Assembly (NCBI RefSeq): GCF_028369105.1 | Contig: NZ_JAQNDO010000001.1 | Coordinates: forward strand, 6,604,501-6,668,500 | Length of the DNA stretch: 64,000 bases | Direction: 5' to 3' | Source of the DNA: Polyangium mundeleinium | Lineage (GTDB): Bacteria; Myxococcota_A; Polyangia; Polyangiales; Polyangiaceae | Shown: positions 9,127-18,473 of the stretch, in pieces | Numbering within the stretch: position 1 is the first letter of the stretch | Layout: the number at the start of each line of letters is the position of its first letter | Program-made: the position numbers and the translations under genes | Notes under the pieces: model-generated | What the model was told of the DNA's origin: nothing | The model's input: the letters and a program-made list of their open reading frames with translations, nothing else | The model's database searches: none

Positions 9127-10101
9127 TCAGCAGGCCCGCCGGAGTAGCTCGACGACCCGGTCGACGAGGATCCCTTCGTTGCGGAAGAAACGGTCCTTCG
9201 AGCCCGGCTCGGGGATCCAGCCGCCGCTGTGGTGCACCGCGACCAGCCGCCACTCCTTGTCGAAGACGGGCGAGCCCGAGGAGCCGGGGAGGGTGTCCGT
9301 CAGGTACTGCACGCGGCCCTCGCCCACGTAAGCCACCAGGTTGTGGAAGAACGAGAGCTGCTTCTGATCGCCGCCAGGGTGCTGAATGATGTTGACGCGA
9401 TCGTCGATCCGGATGCGGGTCGGTTGCAGCTCGATCGCTCCCCAGCGCGTCGAGGGATCGCCCTTCACCTTGACGATCGTGCAATCGTCCTCGCGGGACG
9501 TGGCGAAGAAGGCATCGGGATCGAGGGGCAGTTCCTCCACCGCGGCGTCCCGGCTATCGGCGGTTTTCTGGTAGTTGAAATGCACCTTGGCCCCGGCTGC
9601 GATGTCTCGGTCGGGAAGAACGTGGTGGTTGGTGACGAGGCGGTTGTCCGGTATCAAAAACCCCGTGCCGAGCGAGCCGTCGGCGCACTGGATACGCACC
9701 ACGGCATGCGCCCGGCGGATGCCCACCTCCAGGAAGCTCACGGGGACGAGCGCGCTCTGCTTGCCGAAGATCTTCTCGGGGGTCTGGCCGCCGCGGCCAC
9801 GCCAGGTGAGCGCGGAGATGTCCGGCCCCTCGGCATAACGCACGTCACTCCCGTTCAGCAGGCGCCGCAATCCCTCGTCGCCGGGGTGCTGCTCAATCGC
9901 GTGCAAGAGCACCGCGCGTACCTGTGCCTCGCCCTGCTTGTTGGCCTCGTCCAGGATGCTGAACCAGGTGAGATCGGCGCGACCTTTGAATTCGATCCGG
10001 ATGATGTCCAGGCCGACGTCGGTCACGAACTGGCGCGCCTCGTCCACGGTCGGATACTTCCTTGCCAATGCCTCTCGCAGGGTTCGTTTGTCGAAGTTCA
10101 T
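9127..10101 (-). CDS. EAD1-like domain plus trypsin-like serine protease effector
   Basis: A 324-residue cytoplasmic protein. Residues 1-85 form an effector-associated domain of EAD1 type, marked by LREALARKYPTVDEARQFVT, DVGLD and the ending AIEQHPGDEGL. The rest is a trypsin/V8-like protease: catalytic His160 in TNHHV, Asp206 in EDDCTIV and Ser275 in GSSGSP, so the triad looks complete. There is no signal peptide. In the conflict-system literature EADs couple an effector to an NTPase carrying the same EAD. The upstream STAND protein ends in a matching EAD1-like domain, so this is the likely effector of that receptor. It starts 27 bases after the STAND stop with GGAGAGGA upstream, and is the last gene of the operon. 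Confidence 0.9.
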   Translation of the reverse strand: MNFDKRTLREALARKYPTVDEARQFVTDVGLDIIRIEFKGRADLTWFSILDEANKQGEAQVRAVLLHAIEQHPGDEGLRRLLNGSDVRYAEGPDISALTWRGRGGQTPEKIFGKQSALVPVSFLEVGIRRAHAVVRIQCADGSLGTGFLIPDNRLVTNHHVLPDRDIAAGAKVHFNYQKTADSRDAAVEELPLDPDAFFATSREDDCTIVKVKGDPSTRWGAIELQPTRIRIDDRVNIIQHPGGDQKQLSFFHNLVAYVGEGRVQYLTDTLPGSSGSPVFDKEWRLVAVHHSGGWIPEPGSKDRFFRNEGILVDRVVELLRRAC

Positions 10102-10128
10102 GGTCTCGTCCTCTCCTCGCTCTTCGAT

Positions 10129-13100
10129 TCACCGGCGCCTTCGTAGGGAAAGCTGCCTCTCCAGCTCGATGAGCTCCGGGTCTCTCGGATATTCTTTCAA
10201 CGCACGCAGCAACAGTTCTTCGACGCGGCGCTGCTTTTCAGCCTCCGCGCAGATCGAGTTCCAGATCTCCCAGCCTCTCCCCATCCAATGGAGCCGCGTC
10301 GCATCGAGGCCGACGTCATGGGCGAAGCGCTGTGCAGCCTCGGACGTCACGTAGAGCCTCGCCAATGCGTCGCGCAGCCTCGTCACCTCCTCCCTCGTCA
10401 GCAGGCCCCCCCGCGCGGGCTTCCCCGTGTCGTCGGTGATCATCCACAGGTTCCCCTGCTCGTCGCCGACACAGATTCGACCCGTGGCGACTGCAATGCA
10501 GCGAAACCCGCACGCCAAGGGGAGCGTCGCGAGGCAGCGCCCAGTTTCCAGGCTGAAGACTCGCACCGTGCCGTCCTCGGAGGCTGCGATCACCCGCACG
10601 CTGTCCGCGGACACCGCGCATCCGAAGACGCACTTGGTATGCCCCTGGATCACGCGCACGACCCTGCGGCTCTGGATCTCGATAAATTCGAGCTTGCCGT
10701 CCTGACGCGCCAGCACCACGTGCTGCCCGTCGGGCGTGAGGGCACCACAACGAGGACTCGCCGGGCTGAACAAGGCCCGAATCGAGCAGCGAGACGCGAC
10801 ATCCCATACATAGGCCATCCCGCTCCGCGAGACCGACAGGGCACGGGTGCCGTCCGTCGTCGTGGCGAGGCTATCCACGCTGGCGCCGTGCACGGCAAGC
10901 TCCGTGGTGCACGTGATATCGCTCGAATCCCTCAGCAAGAGCACCCCATCGGCGGCGCGCGAGCTCGTGATCATCCTGCCGTCGGGCAGCACCACGCAGC
11001 CGCTCACCGGGTCCCGGTGCCCCGCGGCGTCTTGGAGGTGGTCGCTGTCGACGTCCCACACCCGCACGCTCCCGTTTTGCCCGCCCAGCAGCACCCTCCG
11101 CCCGTCCGCAGAAATGGCACATGCCGTCACGACGTCGGCGTAGATGGATAACGTCCTGTGGCACGCGCCCGTCTCCACGTCCCATATCTTCAGCGTTCCG
11201 TCCTCGGATGCGGAGACGGCGATGCGCCCGTCGGGCGTCATGGCGCACGCGGTCACCGCTGCATCGTGCCCGTCCTGCAATCCCAGGCTTTCCGGCCCGC
11301 CGAGTTCCCAGAGCCGGAGCGTGCGATCATGGGAGCCCGACAGAATGCGCTGACCGTCCGCCGTCGCTGCGAAGGCAGCCACGGCGCCTTCGTGTGCACG
11401 AAAGCCGAGGACCCGCTGCTCCCTCGCGAGATCCCATACCGCGGCTGTCCCATCGGCCAGACCACAAAGCACGTGGCGGCCGTCGTGGAGGATCACGCAT
11501 GCATCGACGCGCCCCTGTCCCGCGCCGAGGTGCTGGACACACTCGCCGGACACGAGATCCCACCGATAGAGGGACCCGTCCCCTGCCGCCGCGAGGACGT
11601 GCCACCCATCCGGCAGCAGCGCGAGCGCGTTGATCCACCCTTGATCCTCCGTCCGCCGCGCAGCACGTGAAGGCGCCGCCTCGATGACACGCAGCGTGTG
11701 GATACATTCGCCCGTTTCGAGGTCCCACACGCGCACCGATTGATCACGCGAAGCGGAGACCAGCTTTCCAGAAGGGGTGACGAGGCACGCCGTTACGTAA
11801 TGGTCATGTCCCGACCAGGTGGCAATGCGCTGGCGCGAGGGAAGATCCCATACCGTGAGGGTTCCATCGTCGGAGCCGATCACCAAGTGTCGACCCTCCG
11901 GCGCGAGCGCGCAGGTGGTCGCCCAGCGATTGCCGTTGTCCAGCGTATCCAGGCAGCGCTCCGCGGCGAGATCCCAGATCCTCGTCGTTGTATCGTTGGA
12001 GGTGCTGACCGCGATCTTGCCGTCGGGGGTCAGGGCGCATGACGTGAGGTCGTCATCGTGCCCCTTCAGGATCTTCACGCAATCCCCGGAGCGCAGCGAC
12101 CAGAGGCGAAGACTGCGGTCGGCGGATGCCGAGAGGACATGGCCGCCGTCCGGGGTCACGACGCAAGCGGAGACGAGCTTGTCGTGGCCCAGAAACGCGC
12201 GCAGCCGCGTCGGTCCGAGGCGAACGCCATGGAAGAGCCGCAGCGGCGGGGGCTCGGCGTCGAAGTGCAGGAGCCGCGCGATCCGCACATGGGACCACCC
12301 AGCGCAGCGCAGACGGTTGTAGAGCAGCGCAGGGAGCGACCCGGGATACGCGCAGAGCTGGCTCGACTCTGCGCTGACGGCAGCGAGAATGGCAGAGAGG
12401 TCGAGGGACGCGTCCCCGCCGCGGGCGCGGATGACAGCCTCGAAGTCTCGCTCGATCGCAGCCACGCTGAGCTCGCGGCACTTCGCGTCGAGATAGCCGA
12501 CGTCCACGCAAAGACGATACGCCTCGTCGATGTCCCCGGCTTCGAGCCTATGTGCCACTGCGTGACGGAGGGCATACGCTCGCCGGAAAGGATCGCCGTC
12601 CTCGACCGGCCACGCCGCGAGCGTGTCGGCGAGCAGGCGGTTGAACCCACGCAACAACCGGGGCCCAATTCTCCCCACGATGAACGCGCGGAAATACTCG
12701 TGATACGGCCGATACGCGGGCCGACCCTGGAGCCATGGCGCGTGCTCCTCCCGTAGAAACGGGCGGGTCGCCTGTAAGAAGGCTTCGCTGACGCTCGTCG
12801 AGCCCCCGAGCAGCTCGCCGAAATGGTGGCCTGCGAGCGCCTCGCGGGCAGCACAGGCGATACCGAGGCCTCGCACGACGAGTTCGTGATCCGTCTCGTT
12901 GGGCGCGTGAAGCCTGGCCCAAATTTGCATCAGGAAACCGTCGAGCCCCCGGGGAATGTTCGTGGCGGCGCGTCGCTCGACTGGCTGTTCCTCGATCCAT
13001 TCGCGCAGCAGGATGGCGTGGAGCTGGTTTCCCCCTGCGCGGCGAACGGCCTCCTCGATGAACGCCTCCTCGAGGGGCGGCATGAACAAGCCCGCGTGGT

Positions 13101-13722
13101 GCTCCCAGAAGGCGCGGACGGCGGCCTCGTTGGAGTCTTGCCATTCGCTTTGATCGAGGTCGATGCAGCGCGCGCCGAGCTGCATGAGCCATTCGAGGTG
13201 CGGGTGCATGGGTCTGGAGGCGCAGAGGATCACGACCCCACGCGGCAAGTCGCTGGGCAGGAAGCTCGGCAGCGGGTTTTGACTCGCCTCGGCGCCGACG
13301 ACCTCGTCGAGCCCGTCGATTACCAGGATCAGTCTTTGATCGCCGGGTACGAGCTGGTGCTTCGCGACACGCCGAAGCAGATCGCCGAGGCGCGCCTCCA
13401 CGGGCAGCTCGGGGTTGGCCCGCTGCGGGAAGAGGTTCTCGATGCCGGCGCAGAGGTTTTGCACGATCACGGCGGGGCGATCCGAACCCCTGTAGCCGCT
13501 CCGGATGAAGTGGTACGGCGTCCCCTCCGGCAGCATGTCGAGGAACTGGTGGACGATGGCGGTCTTGCCGATCCCGGGGCTCCCTTTCAGGAGCACCCAT
13601 CCACGGCCCGGGGTCCGGTCCCCGGTCAGCAGGAGGCGGAGCTTTTCGAGCACGTCCGTGCGCCCGAAGAACGGGGCGTCTCGGAACTGCTCGTCCTCGT
13701 AATCGATGATCTCGCTGCCCAT
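10129..13722 (-). CDS. STAND NTPase with 14 WD40 repeats and C-terminal EAD1-like domain
   Basis: A 1197-residue receptor-like protein. An N-terminal STAND/NACHT-like NTPase has Walker A GSPGIGKT (47-54) and Walker B LILVIDGLDE (131-140), then a helical region to about 500. From about 510 to 1105 I count 14 WD40 repeats (blades of the form CALTPDGKIAVSTSNDTTTR followed by IWDL), enough for two seven-bladed propellers. The last 85 residues are EAD1-like: LRDALARLYVTSEAAQRFAH, DVGLD, ALKEYPRDPEL, aligning with the N-terminus of the protease encoded 27 bases downstream. The inferred model is that the propellers sense a ligand, the NTPase oligomerises and EAD1 recruits the protease. GAGGAAGAA precedes the ATG. 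Confidence 0.9.
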   Translation of the reverse strand: MGSEIIDYEDEQFRDAPFFGRTDVLEKLRLLLTGDRTPGRGWVLLKGSPGIGKTAIVHQFLDMLPEGTPYHFIRSGYRGSDRPAVIVQNLCAGIENLFPQRANPELPVEARLGDLLRRVAKHQLVPGDQRLILVIDGLDEVVGAEASQNPLPSFLPSDLPRGVVILCASRPMHPHLEWLMQLGARCIDLDQSEWQDSNEAAVRAFWEHHAGLFMPPLEEAFIEEAVRRAGGNQLHAILLREWIEEQPVERRAATNIPRGLDGFLMQIWARLHAPNETDHELVVRGLGIACAAREALAGHHFGELLGGSTSVSEAFLQATRPFLREEHAPWLQGRPAYRPYHEYFRAFIVGRIGPRLLRGFNRLLADTLAAWPVEDGDPFRRAYALRHAVAHRLEAGDIDEAYRLCVDVGYLDAKCRELSVAAIERDFEAVIRARGGDASLDLSAILAAVSAESSQLCAYPGSLPALLYNRLRCAGWSHVRIARLLHFDAEPPPLRLFHGVRLGPTRLRAFLGHDKLVSACVVTPDGGHVLSASADRSLRLWSLRSGDCVKILKGHDDDLTSCALTPDGKIAVSTSNDTTTRIWDLAAERCLDTLDNGNRWATTCALAPEGRHLVIGSDDGTLTVWDLPSRQRIATWSGHDHYVTACLVTPSGKLVSASRDQSVRVWDLETGECIHTLRVIEAAPSRAARRTEDQGWINALALLPDGWHVLAAAGDGSLYRWDLVSGECVQHLGAGQGRVDACVILHDGRHVLCGLADGTAAVWDLAREQRVLGFRAHEGAVAAFAATADGQRILSGSHDRTLRLWELGGPESLGLQDGHDAAVTACAMTPDGRIAVSASEDGTLKIWDVETGACHRTLSIYADVVTACAISADGRRVLLGGQNGSVRVWDVDSDHLQDAAGHRDPVSGCVVLPDGRMITSSRAADGVLLLRDSSDITCTTELAVHGASVDSLATTTDGTRALSVSRSGMAYVWDVASRCSIRALFSPASPRCGALTPDGQHVVLARQDGKLEFIEIQSRRVVRVIQGHTKCVFGCAVSADSVRVIAASEDGTVRVFSLETGRCLATLPLACGFRCIAVATGRICVGDEQGNLWMITDDTGKPARGGLLTREEVTRLRDALARLYVTSEAAQRFAHDVGLDATRLHWMGRGWEIWNSICAEAEKQRRVEELLLRALKEYPRDPELIELERQLSLRRRR

Positions 13723-13752
13723 TTCTTCCTCGCCTCGGTGGCCGCGTGGAGG

Positions 13753-15633
13753 TCAGGCGCGAGAGGCCGGGCGGGAGCCGCGCGCCTTCTCGAAACGTTC
13801 GAGGTTTTCGAGGTCGAGGATGTGGCTGATGGGCAGGATCTTGGAGAGGTGCTTCCCCTCCCGCAGCCATTCTTGAAAATGGGGGCGCTGCCCCTGCTCG
13901 CTGCGGAATTTACGGAACGCGGCGAGCATGCGCTGGTGGCTCTGCTCAAGGACGGCCTTGCGACCTCCGTTCTTGGTGATGTCGTCGATCGCTTTCCAGA
14001 TGACCGTCTTCCGGCTCGTCGGGAACTCGGTGCTGCGCAGGATCGCGAGGACTCGCTGCTTTGCCTCCTTGCGTGCTGCCTGGACCTGTCTGTGAAGCCC
14101 GCTGCCCTGGGGCGCGCGGTTGCAGAGCGCCACGAAGATCTCCTCGCCGAGGCCATGATCACCATTCCCACAGGGAACCATGAGGCGGATATTGAGCGAC
14201 TCTCCCTTGACGGTGACGTCGAAGCGGTAGCCACCGTTCAGCCCCTCTGCGCAATTCTCGACCGCCCAGCCGAAAAGCTTGACGATCTCGACCTCCGACT
14301 CGGTTTGATCCTCGCCATACTGAGCGAGAAAATCGTTCCAATCCCGCTCGATCTTCTCCTTGACGGCCTTTGCATCCAGGGCATCGGTGCTGATGCTCGG
14401 GGTGGGTTGCGTCAGGAAGAACCCCTTCGGATCCACAATACGGCCGGCCTCGATGCATGCCTCACGAAACCGCTGGCAGGCGTTGAGCACGTCTCGGAAG
14501 CGCATCCCGTCGCGTCCCAGCACGAAATCACGGGGGAAGGGGTAGAGCGGATCCACGACGCCATGCGCCGGCTTCACGCCCGCGGTCTCGTAGAGATATC
14601 CGAGGCGCTGGGCGATGATGTTTTCAATCTCGTCCGCGCTGCGCTCGGCCACGAGTCGGACGGGCGCGGGATCATGTTCGAGTCGATCCAGCGTCGAGAG
14701 GGAGAGCCGGGACCGCAGCATCGCATAGTAGTCCTCGAGGCAGGCGATCACGATGATCGACGAGGGCACCTGATCGGCCACGCCGCAAAGCGAAGACGTC
14801 ACGCGCCGGAACTCCGGCGCGGCGTCGCCGGAGTGCCAGGTATCCTCGAATTGATCCACGCAAAGGATGAGCGAGCGGTTGTCGAAGGCAGCGATCAGCC
14901 GCCCCAGCTCCTCGACGAGCCGCTGGGCGTCGTCGTCGCCGGCCTTGGGCGAGATGCTGCCGAGGAAGCGCCGGTCCCCCTCCACGAGCGCCTCGCAGCG
15001 CAGGTACTTCACGACCCGCTTTTTCAGGGCGGGCTCATGGCGCTGCAAGAAAAGCAGGGCGCGGACGAGGTCCAGATCGAGGTCGGCGTAGCGGGGATGC
15101 GCGATGAGCCGGTCCGCGGCGCGCTCCACCAGATCGATGATATCGCCCGCGCTGAGGCTCGCCTTTTCGTTGAGGGCCCGGATTGCATCTGGATCGCCAC
15201 ATCGTGACGCGATCGCGTTGGAGAGCCGGAGCAGCCCCGACCCCGTGCCCGCGGACTCGTAATAGGCCTGATCGAGCGAGTCGATCAGGTTGCTCATGAG
15301 GTAGCGGGGGTAGCTCGTGATCGACGTCGACATCTGCATATAGCCGACGAACCCGAGCCCATGGACGTGAACGTGATTGCGGAAGGCGCGGAGCAGATGC
15401 GTCTTTCCGCTGCCGGACTCCCCGAGGAGCATGAGGATCCGGCCCGAGTCGAGCCCCGGCGGGGTCGTCGCATGCGCGAGCAGCCGCTGGAACTGCGCCC
15501 GTGCATCGGCGTGCACGGACTCGACATCGAACGGATCCTCCCGCCAGATCTGGCTCCGGTGCTCCACGGAGTGGAACAGGTCTTTCTTGGCTCCCGACAA
15601 AAACACCCTGAGCAAGGCATCGTGCTCCGTCAT
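13753..15633 (-). CDS. AAA/P-loop ATPase of the YcaO-STAND locus
   Basis: A 626-residue protein if started at ATG 15633, which has AAGGATGG about eight bases upstream; an ATG at 15645 is also in frame but its ribosome site abuts the codon. Walker A is GESGSGKT (71-78) and Walker B is LILCVDQFED (about 255-264), of the ORC/AAA type. The C-terminal part (from about 430) has a predicted helical domain and a Lys/Arg-rich HLSKILPISHILDLENLERF end that I do not recognise. It lies between the winged-helix membrane protein (68 bases upstream) and the STAND gene (30 bases downstream), so all three should be co-expressed. Probable role: ATP-driven switch or remodeller in the same system. Confidence 0.75.
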   Translation of the reverse strand: MTEHDALLRVFLSGAKKDLFHSVEHRSQIWREDPFDVESVHADARAQFQRLLAHATTPPGLDSGRILMLLGESGSGKTHLLRAFRNHVHVHGLGFVGYMQMSTSITSYPRYLMSNLIDSLDQAYYESAGTGSGLLRLSNAIASRCGDPDAIRALNEKASLSAGDIIDLVERAADRLIAHPRYADLDLDLVRALLFLQRHEPALKKRVVKYLRCEALVEGDRRFLGSISPKAGDDDAQRLVEELGRLIAAFDNRSLILCVDQFEDTWHSGDAAPEFRRVTSSLCGVADQVPSSIIVIACLEDYYAMLRSRLSLSTLDRLEHDPAPVRLVAERSADEIENIIAQRLGYLYETAGVKPAHGVVDPLYPFPRDFVLGRDGMRFRDVLNACQRFREACIEAGRIVDPKGFFLTQPTPSISTDALDAKAVKEKIERDWNDFLAQYGEDQTESEVEIVKLFGWAVENCAEGLNGGYRFDVTVKGESLNIRLMVPCGNGDHGLGEEIFVALCNRAPQGSGLHRQVQAARKEAKQRVLAILRSTEFPTSRKTVIWKAIDDITKNGGRKAVLEQSHQRMLAAFRKFRSEQGQRPHFQEWLREGKHLSKILPISHILDLENLERFEKARGSRPASRA

Positions 15634-15701
15634 CGTATTATCCATCCTTTCTTTCTCGTGGCGTCGATGTGCGTCGCCCGGGGCCCTGCCCAGCGTCCGC
15701 C

Positions 15702-16403
15702 TCAGATGCGTACGAAATGGAACGTCCCGTTCAGGTGGCCGATCTCCGAGGCCTCGACGTCCGCCGGTTCCATGGCCTGGACCAGATCGGCGCGGCTCAG
15801 CGCCAGGAGCTTGCCGCGATGGGCCGTGACGAGGCGCTCCTTGAATACCTTCACATCGCCAATGGCAAAACCCTCGCCTTCGAGCTGCCGGATGACGTGC
15901 GAGACGAAGACTTTGTTCTCGCCGAACCGCCCGGTCTTCGACGACCGCGCGGCCGAAAGCACGCGCTGCGCGAAGGTGCCGTCGTCCTTGGGCAGGGGCA
16001 GCAGCTTTTTTTCTGGGGGCGGCGGCGCAGCCTGCACCCCGTTCAACAGGGTGGTCATCAACAGGACGATGAAGACGAGGAAGATCCGGATCTTGAGGGT
16101 CCTCCAGTCCGCGCTTTTGGGGAGCGACGAGAGCTGGAGCGCTTTGAGGATCTCGACCCTGCCATTTGGCGTAAGCTGGTAAGAGGCTCTCCGTACCGAC
16201 TTGAGCAACCCTGCCTTCACAAGCAGCGAAATCTCCGCGGTGATACCTTGGAGCCGCTCGGCTTTGGTGCTCCGCCACAGCTGAAGGAGCGGGCCGATGT
16301 CGGTTTCGATCTTGCTCGCCGTCCCCCCTTCGGTGTGCCCGAGCAGCCAGCCGAGGATAAGGACGCCGAGCGGGGACAAGAAATTCGTTTCCGTGATCTT
16401 CAT
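15702..16403 (-). CDS. Winged-helix membrane protein
   Basis: A 233-residue protein starting at ATG 16403 with AGGAGG spaced eight bases. Residues 1-95 look like a winged helix-turn-helix (GITAEISLLVKAGLLKSVRR, then YQLTPNGRVEILKAL, the usual recognition helix and wing). A single transmembrane helix follows at about 104-122 (IFLVFIVLLMTTLLNG), then a Pro-rich linker. The C-terminal 95 residues (KVFVSHVIRQLEGEG, LALSRADLVQAM, GTFHFVRI) look like a second winged-helix-type domain. Two DNA- or protein-binding modules on either side of one membrane span is unusual; one would be extracytoplasmic unless the hydrophobic stretch is not a true span. It starts two bases after the TfuA stop. Confidence 0.7.
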   Translation of the reverse strand: MKITETNFLSPLGVLILGWLLGHTEGGTASKIETDIGPLLQLWRSTKAERLQGITAEISLLVKAGLLKSVRRASYQLTPNGRVEILKALQLSSLPKSADWRTLKIRIFLVFIVLLMTTLLNGVQAAPPPPEKKLLPLPKDDGTFAQRVLSAARSSKTGRFGENKVFVSHVIRQLEGEGFAIGDVKVFKERLVTAHRGKLLALSRADLVQAMEPADVEASEIGHLNGTFHFVRI

Positions 16404-16405
16404 GG

Positions 16406-17188
16406 TCAAACCTCCTTGGTCGTCGTTGTTGTCGGCATCGTCGCCGCCATGAGGGCATTGCTCTCCGCGCGCGTGCGGATGCACTCCCAGGCGTCGGTAG
16501 GATTGAAGTGGTAACGGACCTGCTTCGGTGCGGCGTCGCCGGCGAAACGCTCCGCCATCACCTGCAAGAGAGCGATCGCGTCGAGGCGCTTCCGATCGAC
16601 GCGCCCTCCTGGCAAGAACGCCTTCAATGCCTCCAGGTGCTCGGCCGGCAATCCGTCGTTCGCCGCTTGCCGGAGCAGGAGCGGATAACAACGGTCCGGA
16701 TAGAACGTCGCCTGCGCGATGGCCTCCAATCGGGCGCGTGTATCGGCCGGGATCACGCCTGCCCTCTCGGCCGCGTGCAGCGTCGCGCGCATGTTCACCA
16801 GCGCCTCGTTCAGGGGGCGATACCCGTCCTCGGCCAGCGCGTGGGCCACAGCCACCTCGTCATCGGCGTCGAGCTCGCCGCGCGCGTAGGCCTCGTAAAT
16901 CGCGCCCACGCCCGCCATGCCGAAGAACGACAGCTCGGCCGCGCGCAGCGCACCCATGCTGGCCGCGCCGAGGACGTGCACCCCCTGCGCCATGGCCCAC
17001 AGGATCTCCTTGTGCGATACCGACGGGACGCGCTCGAAATAGCCGTCAATGATGCCAATCGCGAGCGGCTTTTCACGCGCGGCCAGGTACACGTCGCCCT
17101 GGGCCGCGGGCGGCAGGAAGATCGCGTCGAGCCATGGTTTCCCCTCCGCCGCGGAGAGGGTCGGCCCGGTGAAGATATAGAGCTTCAT
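16406..17188 (-). CDS. tfuA: TfuA-like partner of YcaO
   Basis: A 260-residue protein with TfuA-family signatures: YIFTGPTLS at the N-terminus, then AIGIIDGYFERVPSVSHKEI, WAMAQGVHVLGAASMGALRA and AELSFFGMAGVGAIYEAYAR. The length is normal for the family. TfuA-like proteins work with YcaO enzymes in ATP-dependent peptide backbone modification; in characterised pairs the outcome is a thioamide, with TfuA thought to help deliver or activate sulfur. The start overlaps the YcaO stop (ATGA), so the two are translationally coupled. No RiPP precursor is seen beside them. Confidence 0.92.
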   Translation of the reverse strand: MKLYIFTGPTLSAAEGKPWLDAIFLPPAAQGDVYLAAREKPLAIGIIDGYFERVPSVSHKEILWAMAQGVHVLGAASMGALRAAELSFFGMAGVGAIYEAYARGELDADDEVAVAHALAEDGYRPLNEALVNMRATLHAAERAGVIPADTRARLEAIAQATFYPDRCYPLLLRQAANDGLPAEHLEALKAFLPGGRVDRKRLDAIALLQVMAERFAGDAAPKQVRYHFNPTDAWECIRTRAESNALMAATMPTTTTTKEV

Positions 17189-18459
17189 GACGTTCGCTCC
17201 GCGAGGCGCCGCTGCGCGCGGGCGCCGGGGATGTATCCGGGGATGTCGTAGAGCGGCTCGAGTCCGGGGATCACCACGCGGACCACGGGGATCCGCAGCT
17301 CGGGCCGCGTGAGATCGACGGCGACGATCTCATGCAGGCCCGCCGCGCGCAGGCGGTCCACTTCCCAGGCCACGTCGTCGTCGAGGGTTTCGCCCGCGTG
17401 ATCCGGGGCATCCGAGAATGCGCGCTCGGCAGGCTCCGCGCCGTGCTCGCCGACGAAGCGCAGGGCCGCGCAGAGATCCTCCTCAGGTCCGTTGCCACGG
17501 GCGCGGACGTCGTCGCGCGCGCCGGTGATCACGGTGAGCCGGCATTGAGCCGCCTCGGTTATCGCGCGCAGCAGCGCGATCCCGCGGGCGGGGTGGCAGC
17601 CAAAGCCAATCATGGGCGCGAGGGGGCGCGCGGGGTTTGGCTCGCGGTCGACGAGGGTGCAGCAATAAGTCGGGATTCCGATGTCCGAGGTCAAATCCCA
17701 GACAACAGCGAGGACGCCGGCGCGCTCGATGCGGCCCAGGACCTCCATGCAGCCCGGGTCGTCCACCGTGGAGAGGTCGAGCCGGGTGCGCCGCTTCATC
17801 TCCTTTCCCGAGAGGTGCCAGAGCGTGGCGGCGTCGCGCTCGACGAGCTCGCAAATGGCGTGGCTCAGCGCCTCCAGCGGGTGATTGCCGGAGGCGAGGC
17901 CGTTCGAGCTCATCACGAATGCGCCGCTGGCCGCGACCAGGGGCAACGAATAATTCGTGTGCACGATCTCGAATGGGACCCAGGTGGGCGCGTTGCCGAC
18001 CAGGTTCTCTCCGAGCACCCAGTGCAAGCACAGGTTGTCGTGGAACCTCTGGAGGGAGAGGCGCGGCAAGCCCCCTACGTCGAGCAGGCAGTGGCCGAAG
18101 CGCATCTCGTTGACGCTGCCCAGCTTGAGCGGGTGCAGGATACGCTCGGCGTGCCAGTGCTCGATCGACTCCATCACGCCCGAGGCGCGCGCGGCGTCGA
18201 GGGTGAGGCCCTTGCCGGGCGAGACGGAGATCGAGCGCGAATTCGGGCGTATGACCATCACCACCGGCACGCCGAGGGTATCGAGGCCGGTGACGTCGGC
18301 GATGCGGGTGATGCCCAGGATGGGCAGGAAGGGCCGCACCCGCGCGACGGTCTCCTCGGGGGAGATGGTGCGATGGGTGCCGGCCATGAATTGCTTGGGA
18401 ACCGCCGGCGCGGGGCTCGAAGGCCGATCCGCGCCGGGGGAATCGTGGTGGGACGACAT
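17185..18459 (-). CDS. ycaO: YcaO-domain ATP-dependent modification enzyme
   Basis: A 424-residue protein. The N-terminal FMAGTHRTISPEETVARVRP and VTGLDTLGVPVVMVIRPNSR, SVSPGKGLTLDAARASG, then VMESIEHWHAER are typical of the YcaO subgroup paired with TfuA. Later acidic residues (ALSHAICELVERDAATLWHL) complete the ATP/Mg site. The C-terminus is Pro-containing (YDIPGYIPGAR). YcaO enzymes phosphorylate the peptide amide to drive azoline, amidine or thioamide formation; a TfuA partner points to thioamidation. Which polypeptide is modified is unknown; no leader-peptide-like small gene lies in the locus. It starts 14 bases after the orphan upstream gene. Confidence 0.93.
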   Translation of the reverse strand: MSSHHDSPGADRPSSPAPAVPKQFMAGTHRTISPEETVARVRPFLPILGITRIADVTGLDTLGVPVVMVIRPNSRSISVSPGKGLTLDAARASGVMESIEHWHAERILHPLKLGSVNEMRFGHCLLDVGGLPRLSLQRFHDNLCLHWVLGENLVGNAPTWVPFEIVHTNYSLPLVAASGAFVMSSNGLASGNHPLEALSHAICELVERDAATLWHLSGKEMKRRTRLDLSTVDDPGCMEVLGRIERAGVLAVVWDLTSDIGIPTYCCTLVDREPNPARPLAPMIGFGCHPARGIALLRAITEAAQCRLTVITGARDDVRARGNGPEEDLCAALRFVGEHGAEPAERAFSDAPDHAGETLDDDVAWEVDRLRAAGLHEIVAVDLTRPELRIPVVRVVIPGLEPLYDIPGYIPGARAQRRLAERTS

Positions 18460-18473
18460 GGTGGGGCTCGCGA

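Noticed and set aside
12823-15207. 794-codon plus-strand open frame
   Set aside because: Antisense to the STAND and AAA genes; Asp/Leu/Arg-rich shadow without motifs.
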